This document shows positions 35,403 through 42,980 of a stretch of DNA of 64,000 nt, in pieces (position 1 is the first letter of the stretch; each line of letters begins with the position of its first letter). Under the pieces are notes generated by a model, which saw only the letters and a program-made list of their open reading frames with translations, did not search any database and had not been told where the DNA came from. Origin of the DNA: Paludibacter propionicigenes WB4 (GTDB lineage: Bacteria; Bacteroidota; Bacteroidia; Bacteroidales; Paludibacteraceae); contig NC_014734.1 in the NCBI RefSeq assembly GCF_000183135.1, positions 558,001 to 622,000 of the forward strand, read 5' to 3'. A program made the position numbers and the translations under genes.

Positions 35403-35851
35403 GTAAGAGGTAAGGAGTAAGTAATTTGTATGTAAATTCAAAGAAGTAAGTATGTCGGAAAGTTTCGATTATAACGAGAAATACAGACAAAGAACTAAGA
35501 AATTTGCTGTTGCAATTATAGTCTTCTATGCGAAATATTGCAAACAAACTGAAGAGTTACGAGTAATAGGAAAACAGTTACTACGGTCGGGAACTTCCGT
35601 AGCAGCTAATTTCCGGGCTGTTACTAGAGGAAGATCTCATGCCGAAAGATTTTCAAAAATGTGTATAGTCGTTGAAGAAATTGATGAAACACAATTTTGG
35701 TTTGAATTGATCGAAGAATCAGAACTCTTAGAAAAATCAACATTTTCAAATCTCAAAAATGAAATTAATGAACTTGTGAAAATTTTCACTGCTAGTAAAG
35801 CCAACATGAAAAAATAACAAATTACTTACTTCTTACTTTCTTACCTCTTAC
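35403..35851. mobile_element. four-helix-bundle gene bounded by imperfect inverted repeats
   Basis: The left arm (35403-35429) contains GTAAGAGGTAAGGAGTAAGT and then AATTTGT. Its reverse complement reappears at 35817-35851 (ACAAATTACTTACTTCTTAC ... CTCTTAC) with an 8-nt insertion. The arms lie immediately outside the S23-like gene and the unit fits exactly between glyA and phoH. This resembles the palindrome-bounded intervening sequences that carry the same protein family inside 23S rRNA genes. Confidence 0.5.
35452..35817 (+). CDS. four helix bundle protein (S23/intervening-sequence protein family)
   Basis: 121 aa. TIGR02436-type features: KFAVAIIVFYAKYCKQ (helix 1), ELRVIGKQLLRSGTSVAANF with a following RAVTRGRS (helix 2, the hallmark RSG-S-xxAN), SKMCIVVEEIDETQFWFEL (helix 3), and a final helix to residue ~115. 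Function unknown; homologues are encoded within 23S rRNA intervening sequences of spirochaetes. AT-rich and flanked by inverted repeats, suggesting mobility. Confidence 0.88.
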   Translation: MSESFDYNEKYRQRTKKFAVAIIVFYAKYCKQTEELRVIGKQLLRSGTSVAANFRAVTRGRSHAERFSKMCIVVEEIDETQFWFELIEESELLEKSTFSNLKNEINELVKIFTASKANMKK

Positions 35852-35861
35852 TACTTATTTT

Positions 35862-36863
35862 ATGACAGAACACATCTTTGAACTTTCCGAACATACAGAC
35901 ACAACAGTTTTTTATGGTGTAAATAATGCCAATATTCAGGTGCTGAAAAATTTGCATCCAAATCTGCGATTGATGGCACGTGGACATGTTGTGAAAATTT
36001 CGGGAAGCGACGATGAAGCTGATCGGCTAATAGATAATTTAAAAAGAATTGAAAGGTTTAGTCTTGACAACAACTCTTTATCAGAAGAAAACGTTATTGA
36101 AATCATAAAGGGAAATGCGCCTGCAGAAATTAAGTTTGAGCACCTGATTCTGCACGGAGTCAATGGAAAATCCATTATGGCGCGCACCGCCAACCAGCAG
36201 AAACTGGTAAAAGATTTCGAAACCAACGACCTGCTTTTTGCTATCGGACCTGCAGGTTCAGGTAAAACCTACACTGCCATAGCGTTGGCGGTTAAATCTC
36301 TAAAAAGCCGTGAGGTAAAAAAGATTATTCTTAGTCGTCCGGCTGTTGAAGCGGGCGAAAAGCTTGGTTTCTTACCCGGTGATATGAAAGAAAAAATTGA
36401 TCCGTATCTGCAACCGCTTTACGATGCTTTGCAGGATATGATTACGCCGCTCAAACTGAAAGAATACATGGAAAACGGTACCATCCAGATTGCTCCGCTG
36501 GCTTTTATGCGTGGACGTACGCTTAGTGATGCTGTGGTTATTCTCGATGAAGCACAAAATACGACCACCATGCAGATAAAAATGTTCCTGACACGCATGG
36601 GGTTGAATGCCAAAATGATAGTAACTGGCGATATGACGCAGATAGACTTGCCATACGCCCAAAAATCAGGATTAATTGATGCTTTGGATGTGCTGAAAAA
36701 TGTAAAAGGAATAGCCAAAGTAGAATTTGATGTAAAAGATATTGTTCGCCATAAGCTGGTACAACGCATTGTGGATGCGTATGAGAAAAGAGCCAAAGAA
36801 CCCCTAGCCCCTAAAGGGGAAAAAGAGGAAGAGAAGAAAGAGGTTTTGATTTTGAAAAAGTAA
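35862..36863 (+). CDS. phoH-like: PhoH family ATPase/RNA-associated protein
   Basis: 333 aa. N-terminal KH-like segment (residues ~20-90), Walker A GPAGSGKTYTAIALAVKSL at ~127, SRPAVEAGEKLGFLPGDMKE, Walker B VVILDEAQNTT, and TGDMTQIDLP. This matches PhoH/YbeZ, a cytoplasmic NTPase associated with ribosome maturation via YbeY. The C-terminal tail EPLAPKGEKEEEKKE includes a peptide encoded by an inserted CCCCTAGCCCCTAAAGGGG repeat (36803-36823). 24 nt before purC. Confidence 0.92.
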   Translation: MTEHIFELSEHTDTTVFYGVNNANIQVLKNLHPNLRLMARGHVVKISGSDDEADRLIDNLKRIERFSLDNNSLSEENVIEIIKGNAPAEIKFEHLILHGVNGKSIMARTANQQKLVKDFETNDLLFAIGPAGSGKTYTAIALAVKSLKSREVKKIILSRPAVEAGEKLGFLPGDMKEKIDPYLQPLYDALQDMITPLKLKEYMENGTIQIAPLAFMRGRTLSDAVVILDEAQNTTTMQIKMFLTRMGLNAKMIVTGDMTQIDLPYAQKSGLIDALDVLKNVKGIAKVEFDVKDIVRHKLVQRIVDAYEKRAKEPLAPKGEKEEEKKEVLILKK

Positions 36864-36887
36864 TAAATAATATAACAACTCAACAAT

Positions 36888-37835
36888 ATGAACGCTTTAA
36901 CTAACACCGATTTCCATTTCGATGGACAAACAAACGTGTATCACGGCAAGGTGCGTGATGTATATACAGTAAAAAATGACTTGCTGGTTATGGTTGCTAC
37001 CGACCGTATTTCGGCTTTCGATGTGGTACTGCCTAAAGGAATTCCTTACAAAGGGCAAATGCTCAACCAGATTGCTGCTAAATTCTTAGATGCTACCGCT
37101 GACATTGTTCCAAACTGGAAACTGGCCAGTCCGGATCCGATGGTAACAGTGGGTCTGCGTTGCGAAGGATACCCTGTAGAAATGATTGTACGCGGTTATC
37201 TTTGCGGAAGTGCCTGGAGAACCTATAAAAGCGGCGTGCGCGAAATTTGTGGCGTAAAGATCCCTGATGGCATGCGCGAGAATCAACGTTTTCCACAACC
37301 CATCATCACTCCAACTACCAAGGCAGAGCTTGGCCGCCACGACGAAGATATTACCCGTGATGAAATCTTAAGTCAGGGCTTGGTATCGGTAGAAGAATAT
37401 GAGATGTTGGAAAAATACACCATGGAACTTTTCATGCGTGGTACCGAAATAGCAGCTAAACGTGGTTTGATTTTGGTGGATACTAAATATGAATTTGGAC
37501 GTCGTGATGGTAAAATTTACCTGATAGATGAGATTCATACACCGGATTCTTCGCGTTATTTTTATGTCGACAGTTATCAGGAACTTTTCGAAAAAGGAGA
37601 AGCACAGAAACAGCTTTCGAAAGAATTTGTACGTGAATGGTTAATGGAAAATGGTTTTCAGGGAAAGGACGGACAGTCTGTACCCGAAATGACTCCGGAA
37701 ATAGTGGCAGGAATCAGTGAACGTTATATCGAATTGTTCGAAAATATTAGTGGAGAATCTTTCGATAAAGCCGATATAGCCGACATTTCAAAGCGTATTG
37801 AAAAAAATGTTGTAGATTATTTGAAAACTGTTTAA
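36888..37835 (+). CDS. purC: phosphoribosylaminoimidazole-succinocarboxamide synthase
   Basis: 315 aa, the long form. Motifs: [79 protein letters not shown], and [20 protein letters not shown] with HTPDSSRYF. It catalyses ligation of aspartate to CAIR in purine synthesis. Confidence 0.96.
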   Translation: MNALTNTDFHFDGQTNVYHGKVRDVYTVKNDLLVMVATDRISAFDVVLPKGIPYKGQMLNQIAAKFLDATADIVPNWKLASPDPMVTVGLRCEGYPVEMIVRGYLCGSAWRTYKSGVREICGVKIPDGMRENQRFPQPIITPTTKAELGRHDEDITRDEILSQGLVSVEEYEMLEKYTMELFMRGTEIAAKRGLILVDTKYEFGRRDGKIYLIDEIHTPDSSRYFYVDSYQELFEKGEAQKQLSKEFVREWLMENGFQGKDGQSVPEMTPEIVAGISERYIELFENISGESFDKADIADISKRIEKNVVDYLKTV

Positions 37836-37907
37836 ACAATAAAACTCTGAAAGCCAAATGATATTCAATTTTGAGTTATGAATTTTGAATTTTGAATTGA
37901 AAAATCG

Positions 37908-37938
37908 TTTGGTAGTTTCGGAAAAAGCCGTATCTTTG
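37908..37938 (+). promoter_or_regulatory. tRNA-Ser promoter
   Basis: TTTG (37908-37911), 19 nt, TATCTTTG (37931-37938): an exact Bacteroidota -33/-7 promoter 28 nt before the tRNA. Confidence 0.85.
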
Positions 37939-37966
37939 CACCGCCTTTGAAGAAAAGACGATCCCT

Positions 37967-38054
37967 GGAGAGATGGCAGAGTGATCGATTGCAGCGGTCT
38001 TGAAAACCGCCGTACTGCAAGGTACCGGGGGTTTGAATCCCTCTCTCTCCGCCA
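37967..38054 (+). tRNA. tRNA-Ser (anticodon TGA)
   Basis: 88 nt including encoded CCA. Acceptor GGAGAGA/TCTCTCC, anticodon loop CTTGAAA (anticodon TGA) between GCGGT/ACCGC-type arms, a long class II variable arm, and T arm with GTTTGAATC. Confidence 0.95.
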
Positions 38055-38061
38055 AAAAACA

Positions 38062-38091
38062 AAAAAGAGACCTATTCGGGTCTCTTTTTTT
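38062..38091 (+). terminator. terminator after tRNA-Ser
   Basis: AGAGACC (38066-38072), loop TATTCG, GGTCTCT (38079-38085), then T7. Confidence 0.9.
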
Positions 38092-38134
38092 ATGCCCAAA
38101 AGTCAACCTCCGTTTACCTCACCTGGATTAAAGA

Positions 38135-38200
38135 GATTATAATTTGTGAGTACAGCAAATCTTATAATCCGCCCAATCTTTTGATACGTTTTGTATACAA
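38135..38200 (+). promoter_or_regulatory. hairpin and TTGTATACAA palindrome before the uptake island
   Basis: GATTATAA-TTTG (38135-38146) pairs with CAAA and TTATAATC (38156-38169), and 22 nt further is the perfect palindrome TTGTATACAA (38191-38200). They are in the ~320-base gene-free region upstream of the first uptake gene and could be operator or leader structures. Nothing else is recognised in 38092-38411. Confidence 0.35.
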
Positions 38201-38411
38201 TTTTGTAGAAATGCTTCTAATTTCCTACCAAATAGTAGCTTTATACTTTTAAAAGAATATCGCCATTTAATTTAATCACTTGTTTAGTAGTGTTTTATAC
38301 TGTTGGCATAACTGTTGCAATATGTTGATATCGTTGAATGACATCTTTTGGAAACACAGTCGTTCAGATAATTCATCTAAATCGCAAAGTTGCGATACAA
38401 TGTAACTATAA

Positions 38412-39479
38412 ATGGATAAAGCATCTAAACATAAAGCTTCTTGTAGTTGTGGTCATTTGGGTGATGTTGTCCAACATGACCAGAAGGATGTAATCAGCAA
38501 ACCTGTTTTATTGGCACTGCTTCCATGTGGTTTACGAAATGCTTTTCAACAGGCATTGTTCAATGCATTTCCGGAATATGTAGATGCTGAAAATTCAAAA
38601 CTTGTTGTAGAAGGTAATCTGAATTATGAGAAAAGCTTCTTTGCGGGTATTGACAAGCTGAATTCTGTTGATGAATTGCCGGATATTTTCATCTCCTCTG
38701 ATATTAATAGCCTTTATCACAAACGGTTTCAGGAATTATTTTTGAATTCAGATAATTTTGAAACCATTTCTACAGAAGTTCATTCTTTGTTTGAAAAATC
38801 AAATTATGTACATCCGAACAGGTTGATGGTTTGGTTTACAACAAATTTATTGGTTATGGTAGTGGATACCGATAAGTTGGGTGTTCGTATGCTACCACAA
38901 TCATGGCTAGATATCTTACCTGAATCATTCTCAAACGACCTGACATTGCGTGGAGATACGGATTTTTTCTGTAACGCCATGTTTTTTCCATACATGAAAA
39001 CGATAGGGGATGAGGCCATACGACTTTTAGGAAAAAATACAGCCAGGGGATTGCATCCATCGCAAATGGTAAAAATGCTCAATGCCGGGAATATAGAAGG
39101 AACTACGGTATATGTTATGCCTTATTCATTTGCTTTGAAAGTACGGAACACAGAAAGATTTCGAATTGTGTTTCCTCAGGAAGGTGCCATTGTAAGTCCG
39201 GTTCAAATGCTAGTGAAGAAAGGGAAATATATGGAGCATAAGGCTCTCATAGATTATATTTTAAGTGCCGATATGTCAACAGTTTTGCTTCAATCGGGAT
39301 TTCCTTCAGCAAACAAAGATGCCGTAAATCAATTACCGTCTGCTACGCTGAACTGGGTTGGTTGGGAATACATGGAAGATAATGATATTCAGGACTGTAA
39401 AGAACGAATGCAGAAATTATTCTTTTCTGAGTTTAAAGGTAAAGCTGAATTGCTGGTTGATGAAAAGCACAAAGCTTAA
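38412..39479 (+). CDS. ABC substrate-binding-like protein without signal peptide
   Basis: 355 aa. It opens MDKASKHKASCSCGH, a short Cys/His cluster (Cys11, Cys13, His15), not a signal peptide, so it is predicted cytoplasmic. The body looks like the extracellular solute-binding (ferric/spermidine type II) fold: LLALLPCGLRNAFQQALFNA, DELPDIFISSDINSLYHKRF, a middle NRLMVWFTTNLLVMVVDTDK (hinge), and LNAGNIEGTTVYVMPYSFAL. It is paralogous to the protein at 45373-46392, which also lacks a signal. It leads a same-strand run of metal-uptake genes. Possibly an intracellular ligand sensor or carrier. Confidence 0.6.
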   Translation: MDKASKHKASCSCGHLGDVVQHDQKDVISKPVLLALLPCGLRNAFQQALFNAFPEYVDAENSKLVVEGNLNYEKSFFAGIDKLNSVDELPDIFISSDINSLYHKRFQELFLNSDNFETISTEVHSLFEKSNYVHPNRLMVWFTTNLLVMVVDTDKLGVRMLPQSWLDILPESFSNDLTLRGDTDFFCNAMFFPYMKTIGDEAIRLLGKNTARGLHPSQMVKMLNAGNIEGTTVYVMPYSFALKVRNTERFRIVFPQEGAIVSPVQMLVKKGKYMEHKALIDYILSADMSTVLLQSGFPSANKDAVNQLPSATLNWVGWEYMEDNDIQDCKERMQKLFFSEFKGKAELLVDEKHKA

Positions 39480-39700
39480 GTTTTTTTTAGTTTGCGTTAT
39501 TCTTTAGTCTGTATAACGATAGGTTTAGAATAATAAATTGAGACAAAATGAAAATAGAGGATATGAATTCGACGGAATGAAAAGATAGCTATGATTTTTT
39601 TTGAATAGCGATATTCTTTTTAGTGCATAACGGATTTAAGGTTCAATACATCCGCAGAAATACAAATAATAAAGAAATTCATTCATAAAATTTAAAAAAT

Positions 39701-41008
39701 ATGACAAACAAAAAACATTTTTTTAGGGCGATAACAATATTACTGTTGATTTTAGGGTTTACTTCGTGTAAAAGTGATGACGTAGATAACAGTTCGATTC
39801 TCACAGCTTCAGTTCCATCTGGTGCAGCTTTAATTGTCAATAAAAACTTCCAAACATCGGGTGCATGGCCTTCTGTTTCGAAACTTTCAATTGGTTATTC
39901 AAGTAAGACTGATAGTTGTGGAAACGACCATTTGGCTTCCAGTGATGCCCCTTATACATGGACTGAGACTTATTTCAATGGTGTAAATAACGATACGGTC
40001 ATGATTACTTACAAAGATGCTGCTGTAAACACTGGTTGTGGTTTATATTCGGGATTGACAGCAAGTGCTGACTCTATAACAAAAGGATATGTGCTATTCA
40101 ATAAAAAATCGGCGCAAGGTGGAGCTGCAGCTCCTTCTATGATTCTTTCAAAAATGGCTTATGTGTCAACTGTTCAGTTTACTCTGACTGCCAGTTCGTT
40201 GAATGGATCAGGTATTACTCTGTATAAATCAACCGACGGAGTTACATATACTAAGGTTGCCACTTACAACCCCACAACCACAACTATCGGTTCATCATTT
40301 TCTGCAGCGATCAATGAAGTCAATGTTTACCTGAAATTTGCCTCGGAAGACAGCAAAAATGAATACTATCGCATACATGATCTGAAAGTGTGGTCGAAAG
40401 GCGTAATCGATGGTTCGGTATTGTATGTAGATGATAACTTCCAAAAATGGAAATTGAAAGGATACGTACTGCCAGTGCCGGGTGTAACGGCAAATAAAAC
40501 CGGAACGAGCTATGTACCGCTTGCATGGAGTAGTGAGGTAGAATATGATACTACAATAACTTATTATAAAGGTGTACCTGTAACCTATATGATTCATGAT
40601 GGAGCTATCAATCCCGATTGCTATAATCATCACGGTGATGTATCATTAGTTTACGGACTGACTACAGGCTATCTTGAAATGCCGCTCGTAAAGTCGGGAT
40701 ATGCTAATACAAATTTAAGCTCATCGATTACAATTTCGGCAGTTCCTTCTGTTTCGCTACTTGAATTTTGGATAGCAGTAACAGGAATGTCAGGTCATTA
40801 TCAAGTTTACAAATCGGTAGATGGTGGAGCTTATACTTTATATAAAGACATTACAGTTCCCAAATATGCAGGAATTGGTAAATACTTCCGCTTCTATGTG
40901 AACGAAAAAAACGTGTCCTTTAAATTCACCACCTATACAGGAACTGGAGCTTATACTACCACTCCGAAACTCTTTGGGTTGAAAATCTGGAGTGACGGGA
41001 AACCCTGA
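39701..41008 (+). CDS. surface lipoprotein with two copies of an unassigned domain
   Basis: 435 aa, lipoprotein signal ending GFTSCK. The mature chain holds two ~190-aa beta-rich repeats (residues ~40-230 and ~245-435). Each starts with an NFQ motif (VNKNFQ, VDDNFQ), contains a Y-x3-D-x-A-[VI]-N-x-x-C element (TYKDAAVNTGC, MIHDGAINPDC), then YKS-DG-YT words, NE(V/K)NV-x-(L/F)KF and a final L-K-[VI]-W-S. The same domain occurs once in the next gene. I do not recognise the family. One conserved Cys per domain and a His-rich spot (CYNHHGD) could be ligand-related. 220 bases upstream contain nothing evident. Confidence 0.65.
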   Translation: MTNKKHFFRAITILLLILGFTSCKSDDVDNSSILTASVPSGAALIVNKNFQTSGAWPSVSKLSIGYSSKTDSCGNDHLASSDAPYTWTETYFNGVNNDTVMITYKDAAVNTGCGLYSGLTASADSITKGYVLFNKKSAQGGAAAPSMILSKMAYVSTVQFTLTASSLNGSGITLYKSTDGVTYTKVATYNPTTTTIGSSFSAAINEVNVYLKFASEDSKNEYYRIHDLKVWSKGVIDGSVLYVDDNFQKWKLKGYVLPVPGVTANKTGTSYVPLAWSSEVEYDTTITYYKGVPVTYMIHDGAINPDCYNHHGDVSLVYGLTTGYLEMPLVKSGYANTNLSSSITISAVPSVSLLEFWIAVTGMSGHYQVYKSVDGGAYTLYKDITVPKYAGIGKYFRFYVNEKNVSFKFTTYTGTGAYTTTPKLFGLKIWSDGKP

Positions 41009-41027
41009 TAAATGACTCATTTTATAT

Positions 41028-41071
41028 TATATAGCTCTACTAAAGCCTAAAACTTTGGGAAGAGCTATATA
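41028..41071 (+). terminator. 11-bp hairpin between lipoprotein genes
   Basis: TATATAGCTCT (41028-41038) pairs perfectly with AGAGCTATATA (41061-41071); a TTTT tract follows at about 41077. It may partly terminate or stabilise the upstream message. Confidence 0.55.
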
Positions 41072-41106
41072 TAAGCTTTTACAGACAAACCTATTTTTTG
41101 TATTTC

Positions 41107-41901
41107 ATGAATATACGGGTAAATATACAAATATTGTGGATTACATTCCTGATAATCTCAGTTAGCTCATGTGAGAAACAAAGCAATTACAGATTTCTGG
41201 GAATTGATGATGAGGTTATTTCTGATACAACCGGTTTGCTAGGTGACAGTATATCCATTGCAAAATATCCGACTGATGGTTCACTGGCTTTTCATGAAAA
41301 TTTTCAGGGCTGGAAACGTGATGGATACATTAACGAAGTGAAGCAGGACTGCGAAACTGATTTAATGACTTCTACCGTCATTATGTATCGACCCGATAAG
41401 CCTGTAACGCGTGTCTATAACAATATATTTCCGGTTACTTATTCCTTGGAAGATTTTGCAGTAAATCCAACTTGTGGAAACAAAGTAGGAACTTCAACCG
41501 GCACTTCGGAAGTGAGTTTGGGATATGTGGCTTTACAAAGTGAGATTTACTACGAATGTGGCGGACACAATTCGGATGCTCAGCTTAATTTATCGTTACT
41601 CCCTTCCGTATCGAAGATTAAATTTAGCGTATCCTACGGAGGCGATGTAGATTATGTCGGAGGCTTGTCGTTGTGGATAAAGGCGAAAGGCGAAAGTGGT
41701 TTTACTCGTGTGAGTGATTATAGTCCGACTGATCCAACCGTGGGTCAGACTTTTACGGTTGATATTAATAAGAAAAACGTTTATCTGAAATTTGTTCCGG
41801 CTATCAGCAGCAAAGGAATAGGTGTGAATGACCCAACGCATAGTAACAGGAATGTTAGGATACACGATTTATGGATTTGGAGTATAAAAGAATCAAATTG
41901 A
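41107..41901 (+). CDS. lipoprotein with one copy of the same unassigned domain
   Basis: 264 aa from ATG 41107; a TTG at 41098 is in frame. Signal peptide ending ISVSSCE. The mature protein carries one domain with HENFQGWKRDGYI, then the conserved TYSLEDFAVNPTCGNKVG, NKKNVYLKF and DLWIWS, parallel to both repeats of the preceding lipoprotein. Likely a surface or periplasm-facing partner of the TonB receptor encoded 1.1 kb downstream. Function unknown. Confidence 0.65.
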   Translation: MNIRVNIQILWITFLIISVSSCEKQSNYRFLGIDDEVISDTTGLLGDSISIAKYPTDGSLAFHENFQGWKRDGYINEVKQDCETDLMTSTVIMYRPDKPVTRVYNNIFPVTYSLEDFAVNPTCGNKVGTSTGTSEVSLGYVALQSEIYYECGGHNSDAQLNLSLLPSVSKIKFSVSYGGDVDYVGGLSLWIKAKGESGFTRVSDYSPTDPTVGQTFTVDINKKNVYLKFVPAISSKGIGVNDPTHSNRNVRIHDLWIWSIKESN

Positions 41902-41911
41902 AAATGAACGC

Positions 41912-42958
41912 ATGAAAACAATAAATAAAATAGCTTTCCTGTTGGCCTTTGTGGTGAGTTTACCACTCAGTGCCCAACAAAAGCAAATGCTGACCGATAT
42001 GGCCGGGCGAAAAGTACTTGTTCCAACAATTGTTCGAAAAGTATACACCGATCGTTTTGCATCGTTGCCTGTTTTTGCTCTGAATCCAAAATTACTCTGT
42101 AATTCAACCTTCGAGATAAAAAAAGAAGGACAGAAATACATTTCGCCTGAATATCTGAGTAAACCTATGTCGGAAGACAACGACGAAGAAATTCTGAAAA
42201 TGAAACCAGACGTAATAATCTGCAGCAATATGACCGGATCAAATGCCGCTGAGGAGGCTGCAACGATGCAAAAACGATTGAAAATACCGGTATTGGTTAT
42301 CAATTTTACGTTGCCTGAATACGGAGCAATGTTTTCATTTTTGGGAAAAGCTCTTGGTTGCAACCAACAAGCAGCAGGGCTAATTAAATACCTGAATACC
42401 TACATTTATCCAATTCATCAAAAGCTTAAAATCCTTCCCGAAACTAAACGACCAAGGCTGTATTATGCCGAAGGAATGAAAGGTGAGAATACTGAACCTT
42501 CAGGCTCATTTCACAGTCAGGTTATTGATTTTATGGAAGCACGCAATGTCGCCAAAACTTCTATTGGCGGTATGCATGGTATGTCCGCTGCATCAATGGA
42601 GCAAATTCTGAAATGGAATCCCGAAGTAATTCTTGTTTGGACCGGAATGCCAGCCGGAATGGGTTTGGGTAATGCAGGAACTTCGAAAAGCACCTATGAT
42701 CATATTATGACCGATCCGGCTTGGAAAAAAGTGCAGGCTGTTATCCATAAAAAAGTATATCAGATACCATCGTTGCCATTCGGCTGGTTCGATCGCCCGC
42801 CTACCACCAACATTATTCCCGGAGTACTTTGGGCTGCCAAAACGCTTTATCCGGATCAGGTTTCGTTCAATATAAATCAGGCTTTGAAAGAATATTTTGC
42901 TCTTTTCTATCATGCGAAAATTACTGATACTGACGTAAACCGACTGCTAGGTAAATAA
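41912..42958 (+). CDS. periplasmic binding protein of iron-complex/cobalamin type (TroA-like fold)
   Basis: 348 aa. Signal peptide MKTINKIAFLLAFVVSLPLS. PF01497-like: LTDMAGRKVLVPTIVRKVY (canonical D-x-x-G-R-x-V-x-V-P), EEILKMKPDVIICS, PEYGAMFSFLGKALGC, ASMEQILKWNPEVILVWTG, and LPFGWFDRPPTTNIIPGVLW. The family delivers iron chelates, heme, cobalamin or other metal complexes to FecCD-type permeases; such a permease and ATPase lie at 53507-55428. Paralogue at 47457-48527. 10 nt after the preceding lipoprotein gene. Confidence 0.86.
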   Translation: MKTINKIAFLLAFVVSLPLSAQQKQMLTDMAGRKVLVPTIVRKVYTDRFASLPVFALNPKLLCNSTFEIKKEGQKYISPEYLSKPMSEDNDEEILKMKPDVIICSNMTGSNAAEEAATMQKRLKIPVLVINFTLPEYGAMFSFLGKALGCNQQAAGLIKYLNTYIYPIHQKLKILPETKRPRLYYAEGMKGENTEPSGSFHSQVIDFMEARNVAKTSIGGMHGMSAASMEQILKWNPEVILVWTGMPAGMGLGNAGTSKSTYDHIMTDPAWKKVQAVIHKKVYQIPSLPFGWFDRPPTTNIIPGVLWAAKTLYPDQVSFNINQALKEYFALFYHAKITDTDVNRLLGK

Positions 42959-42980
42959 TTAAATTCTGAACATTGTTTCT

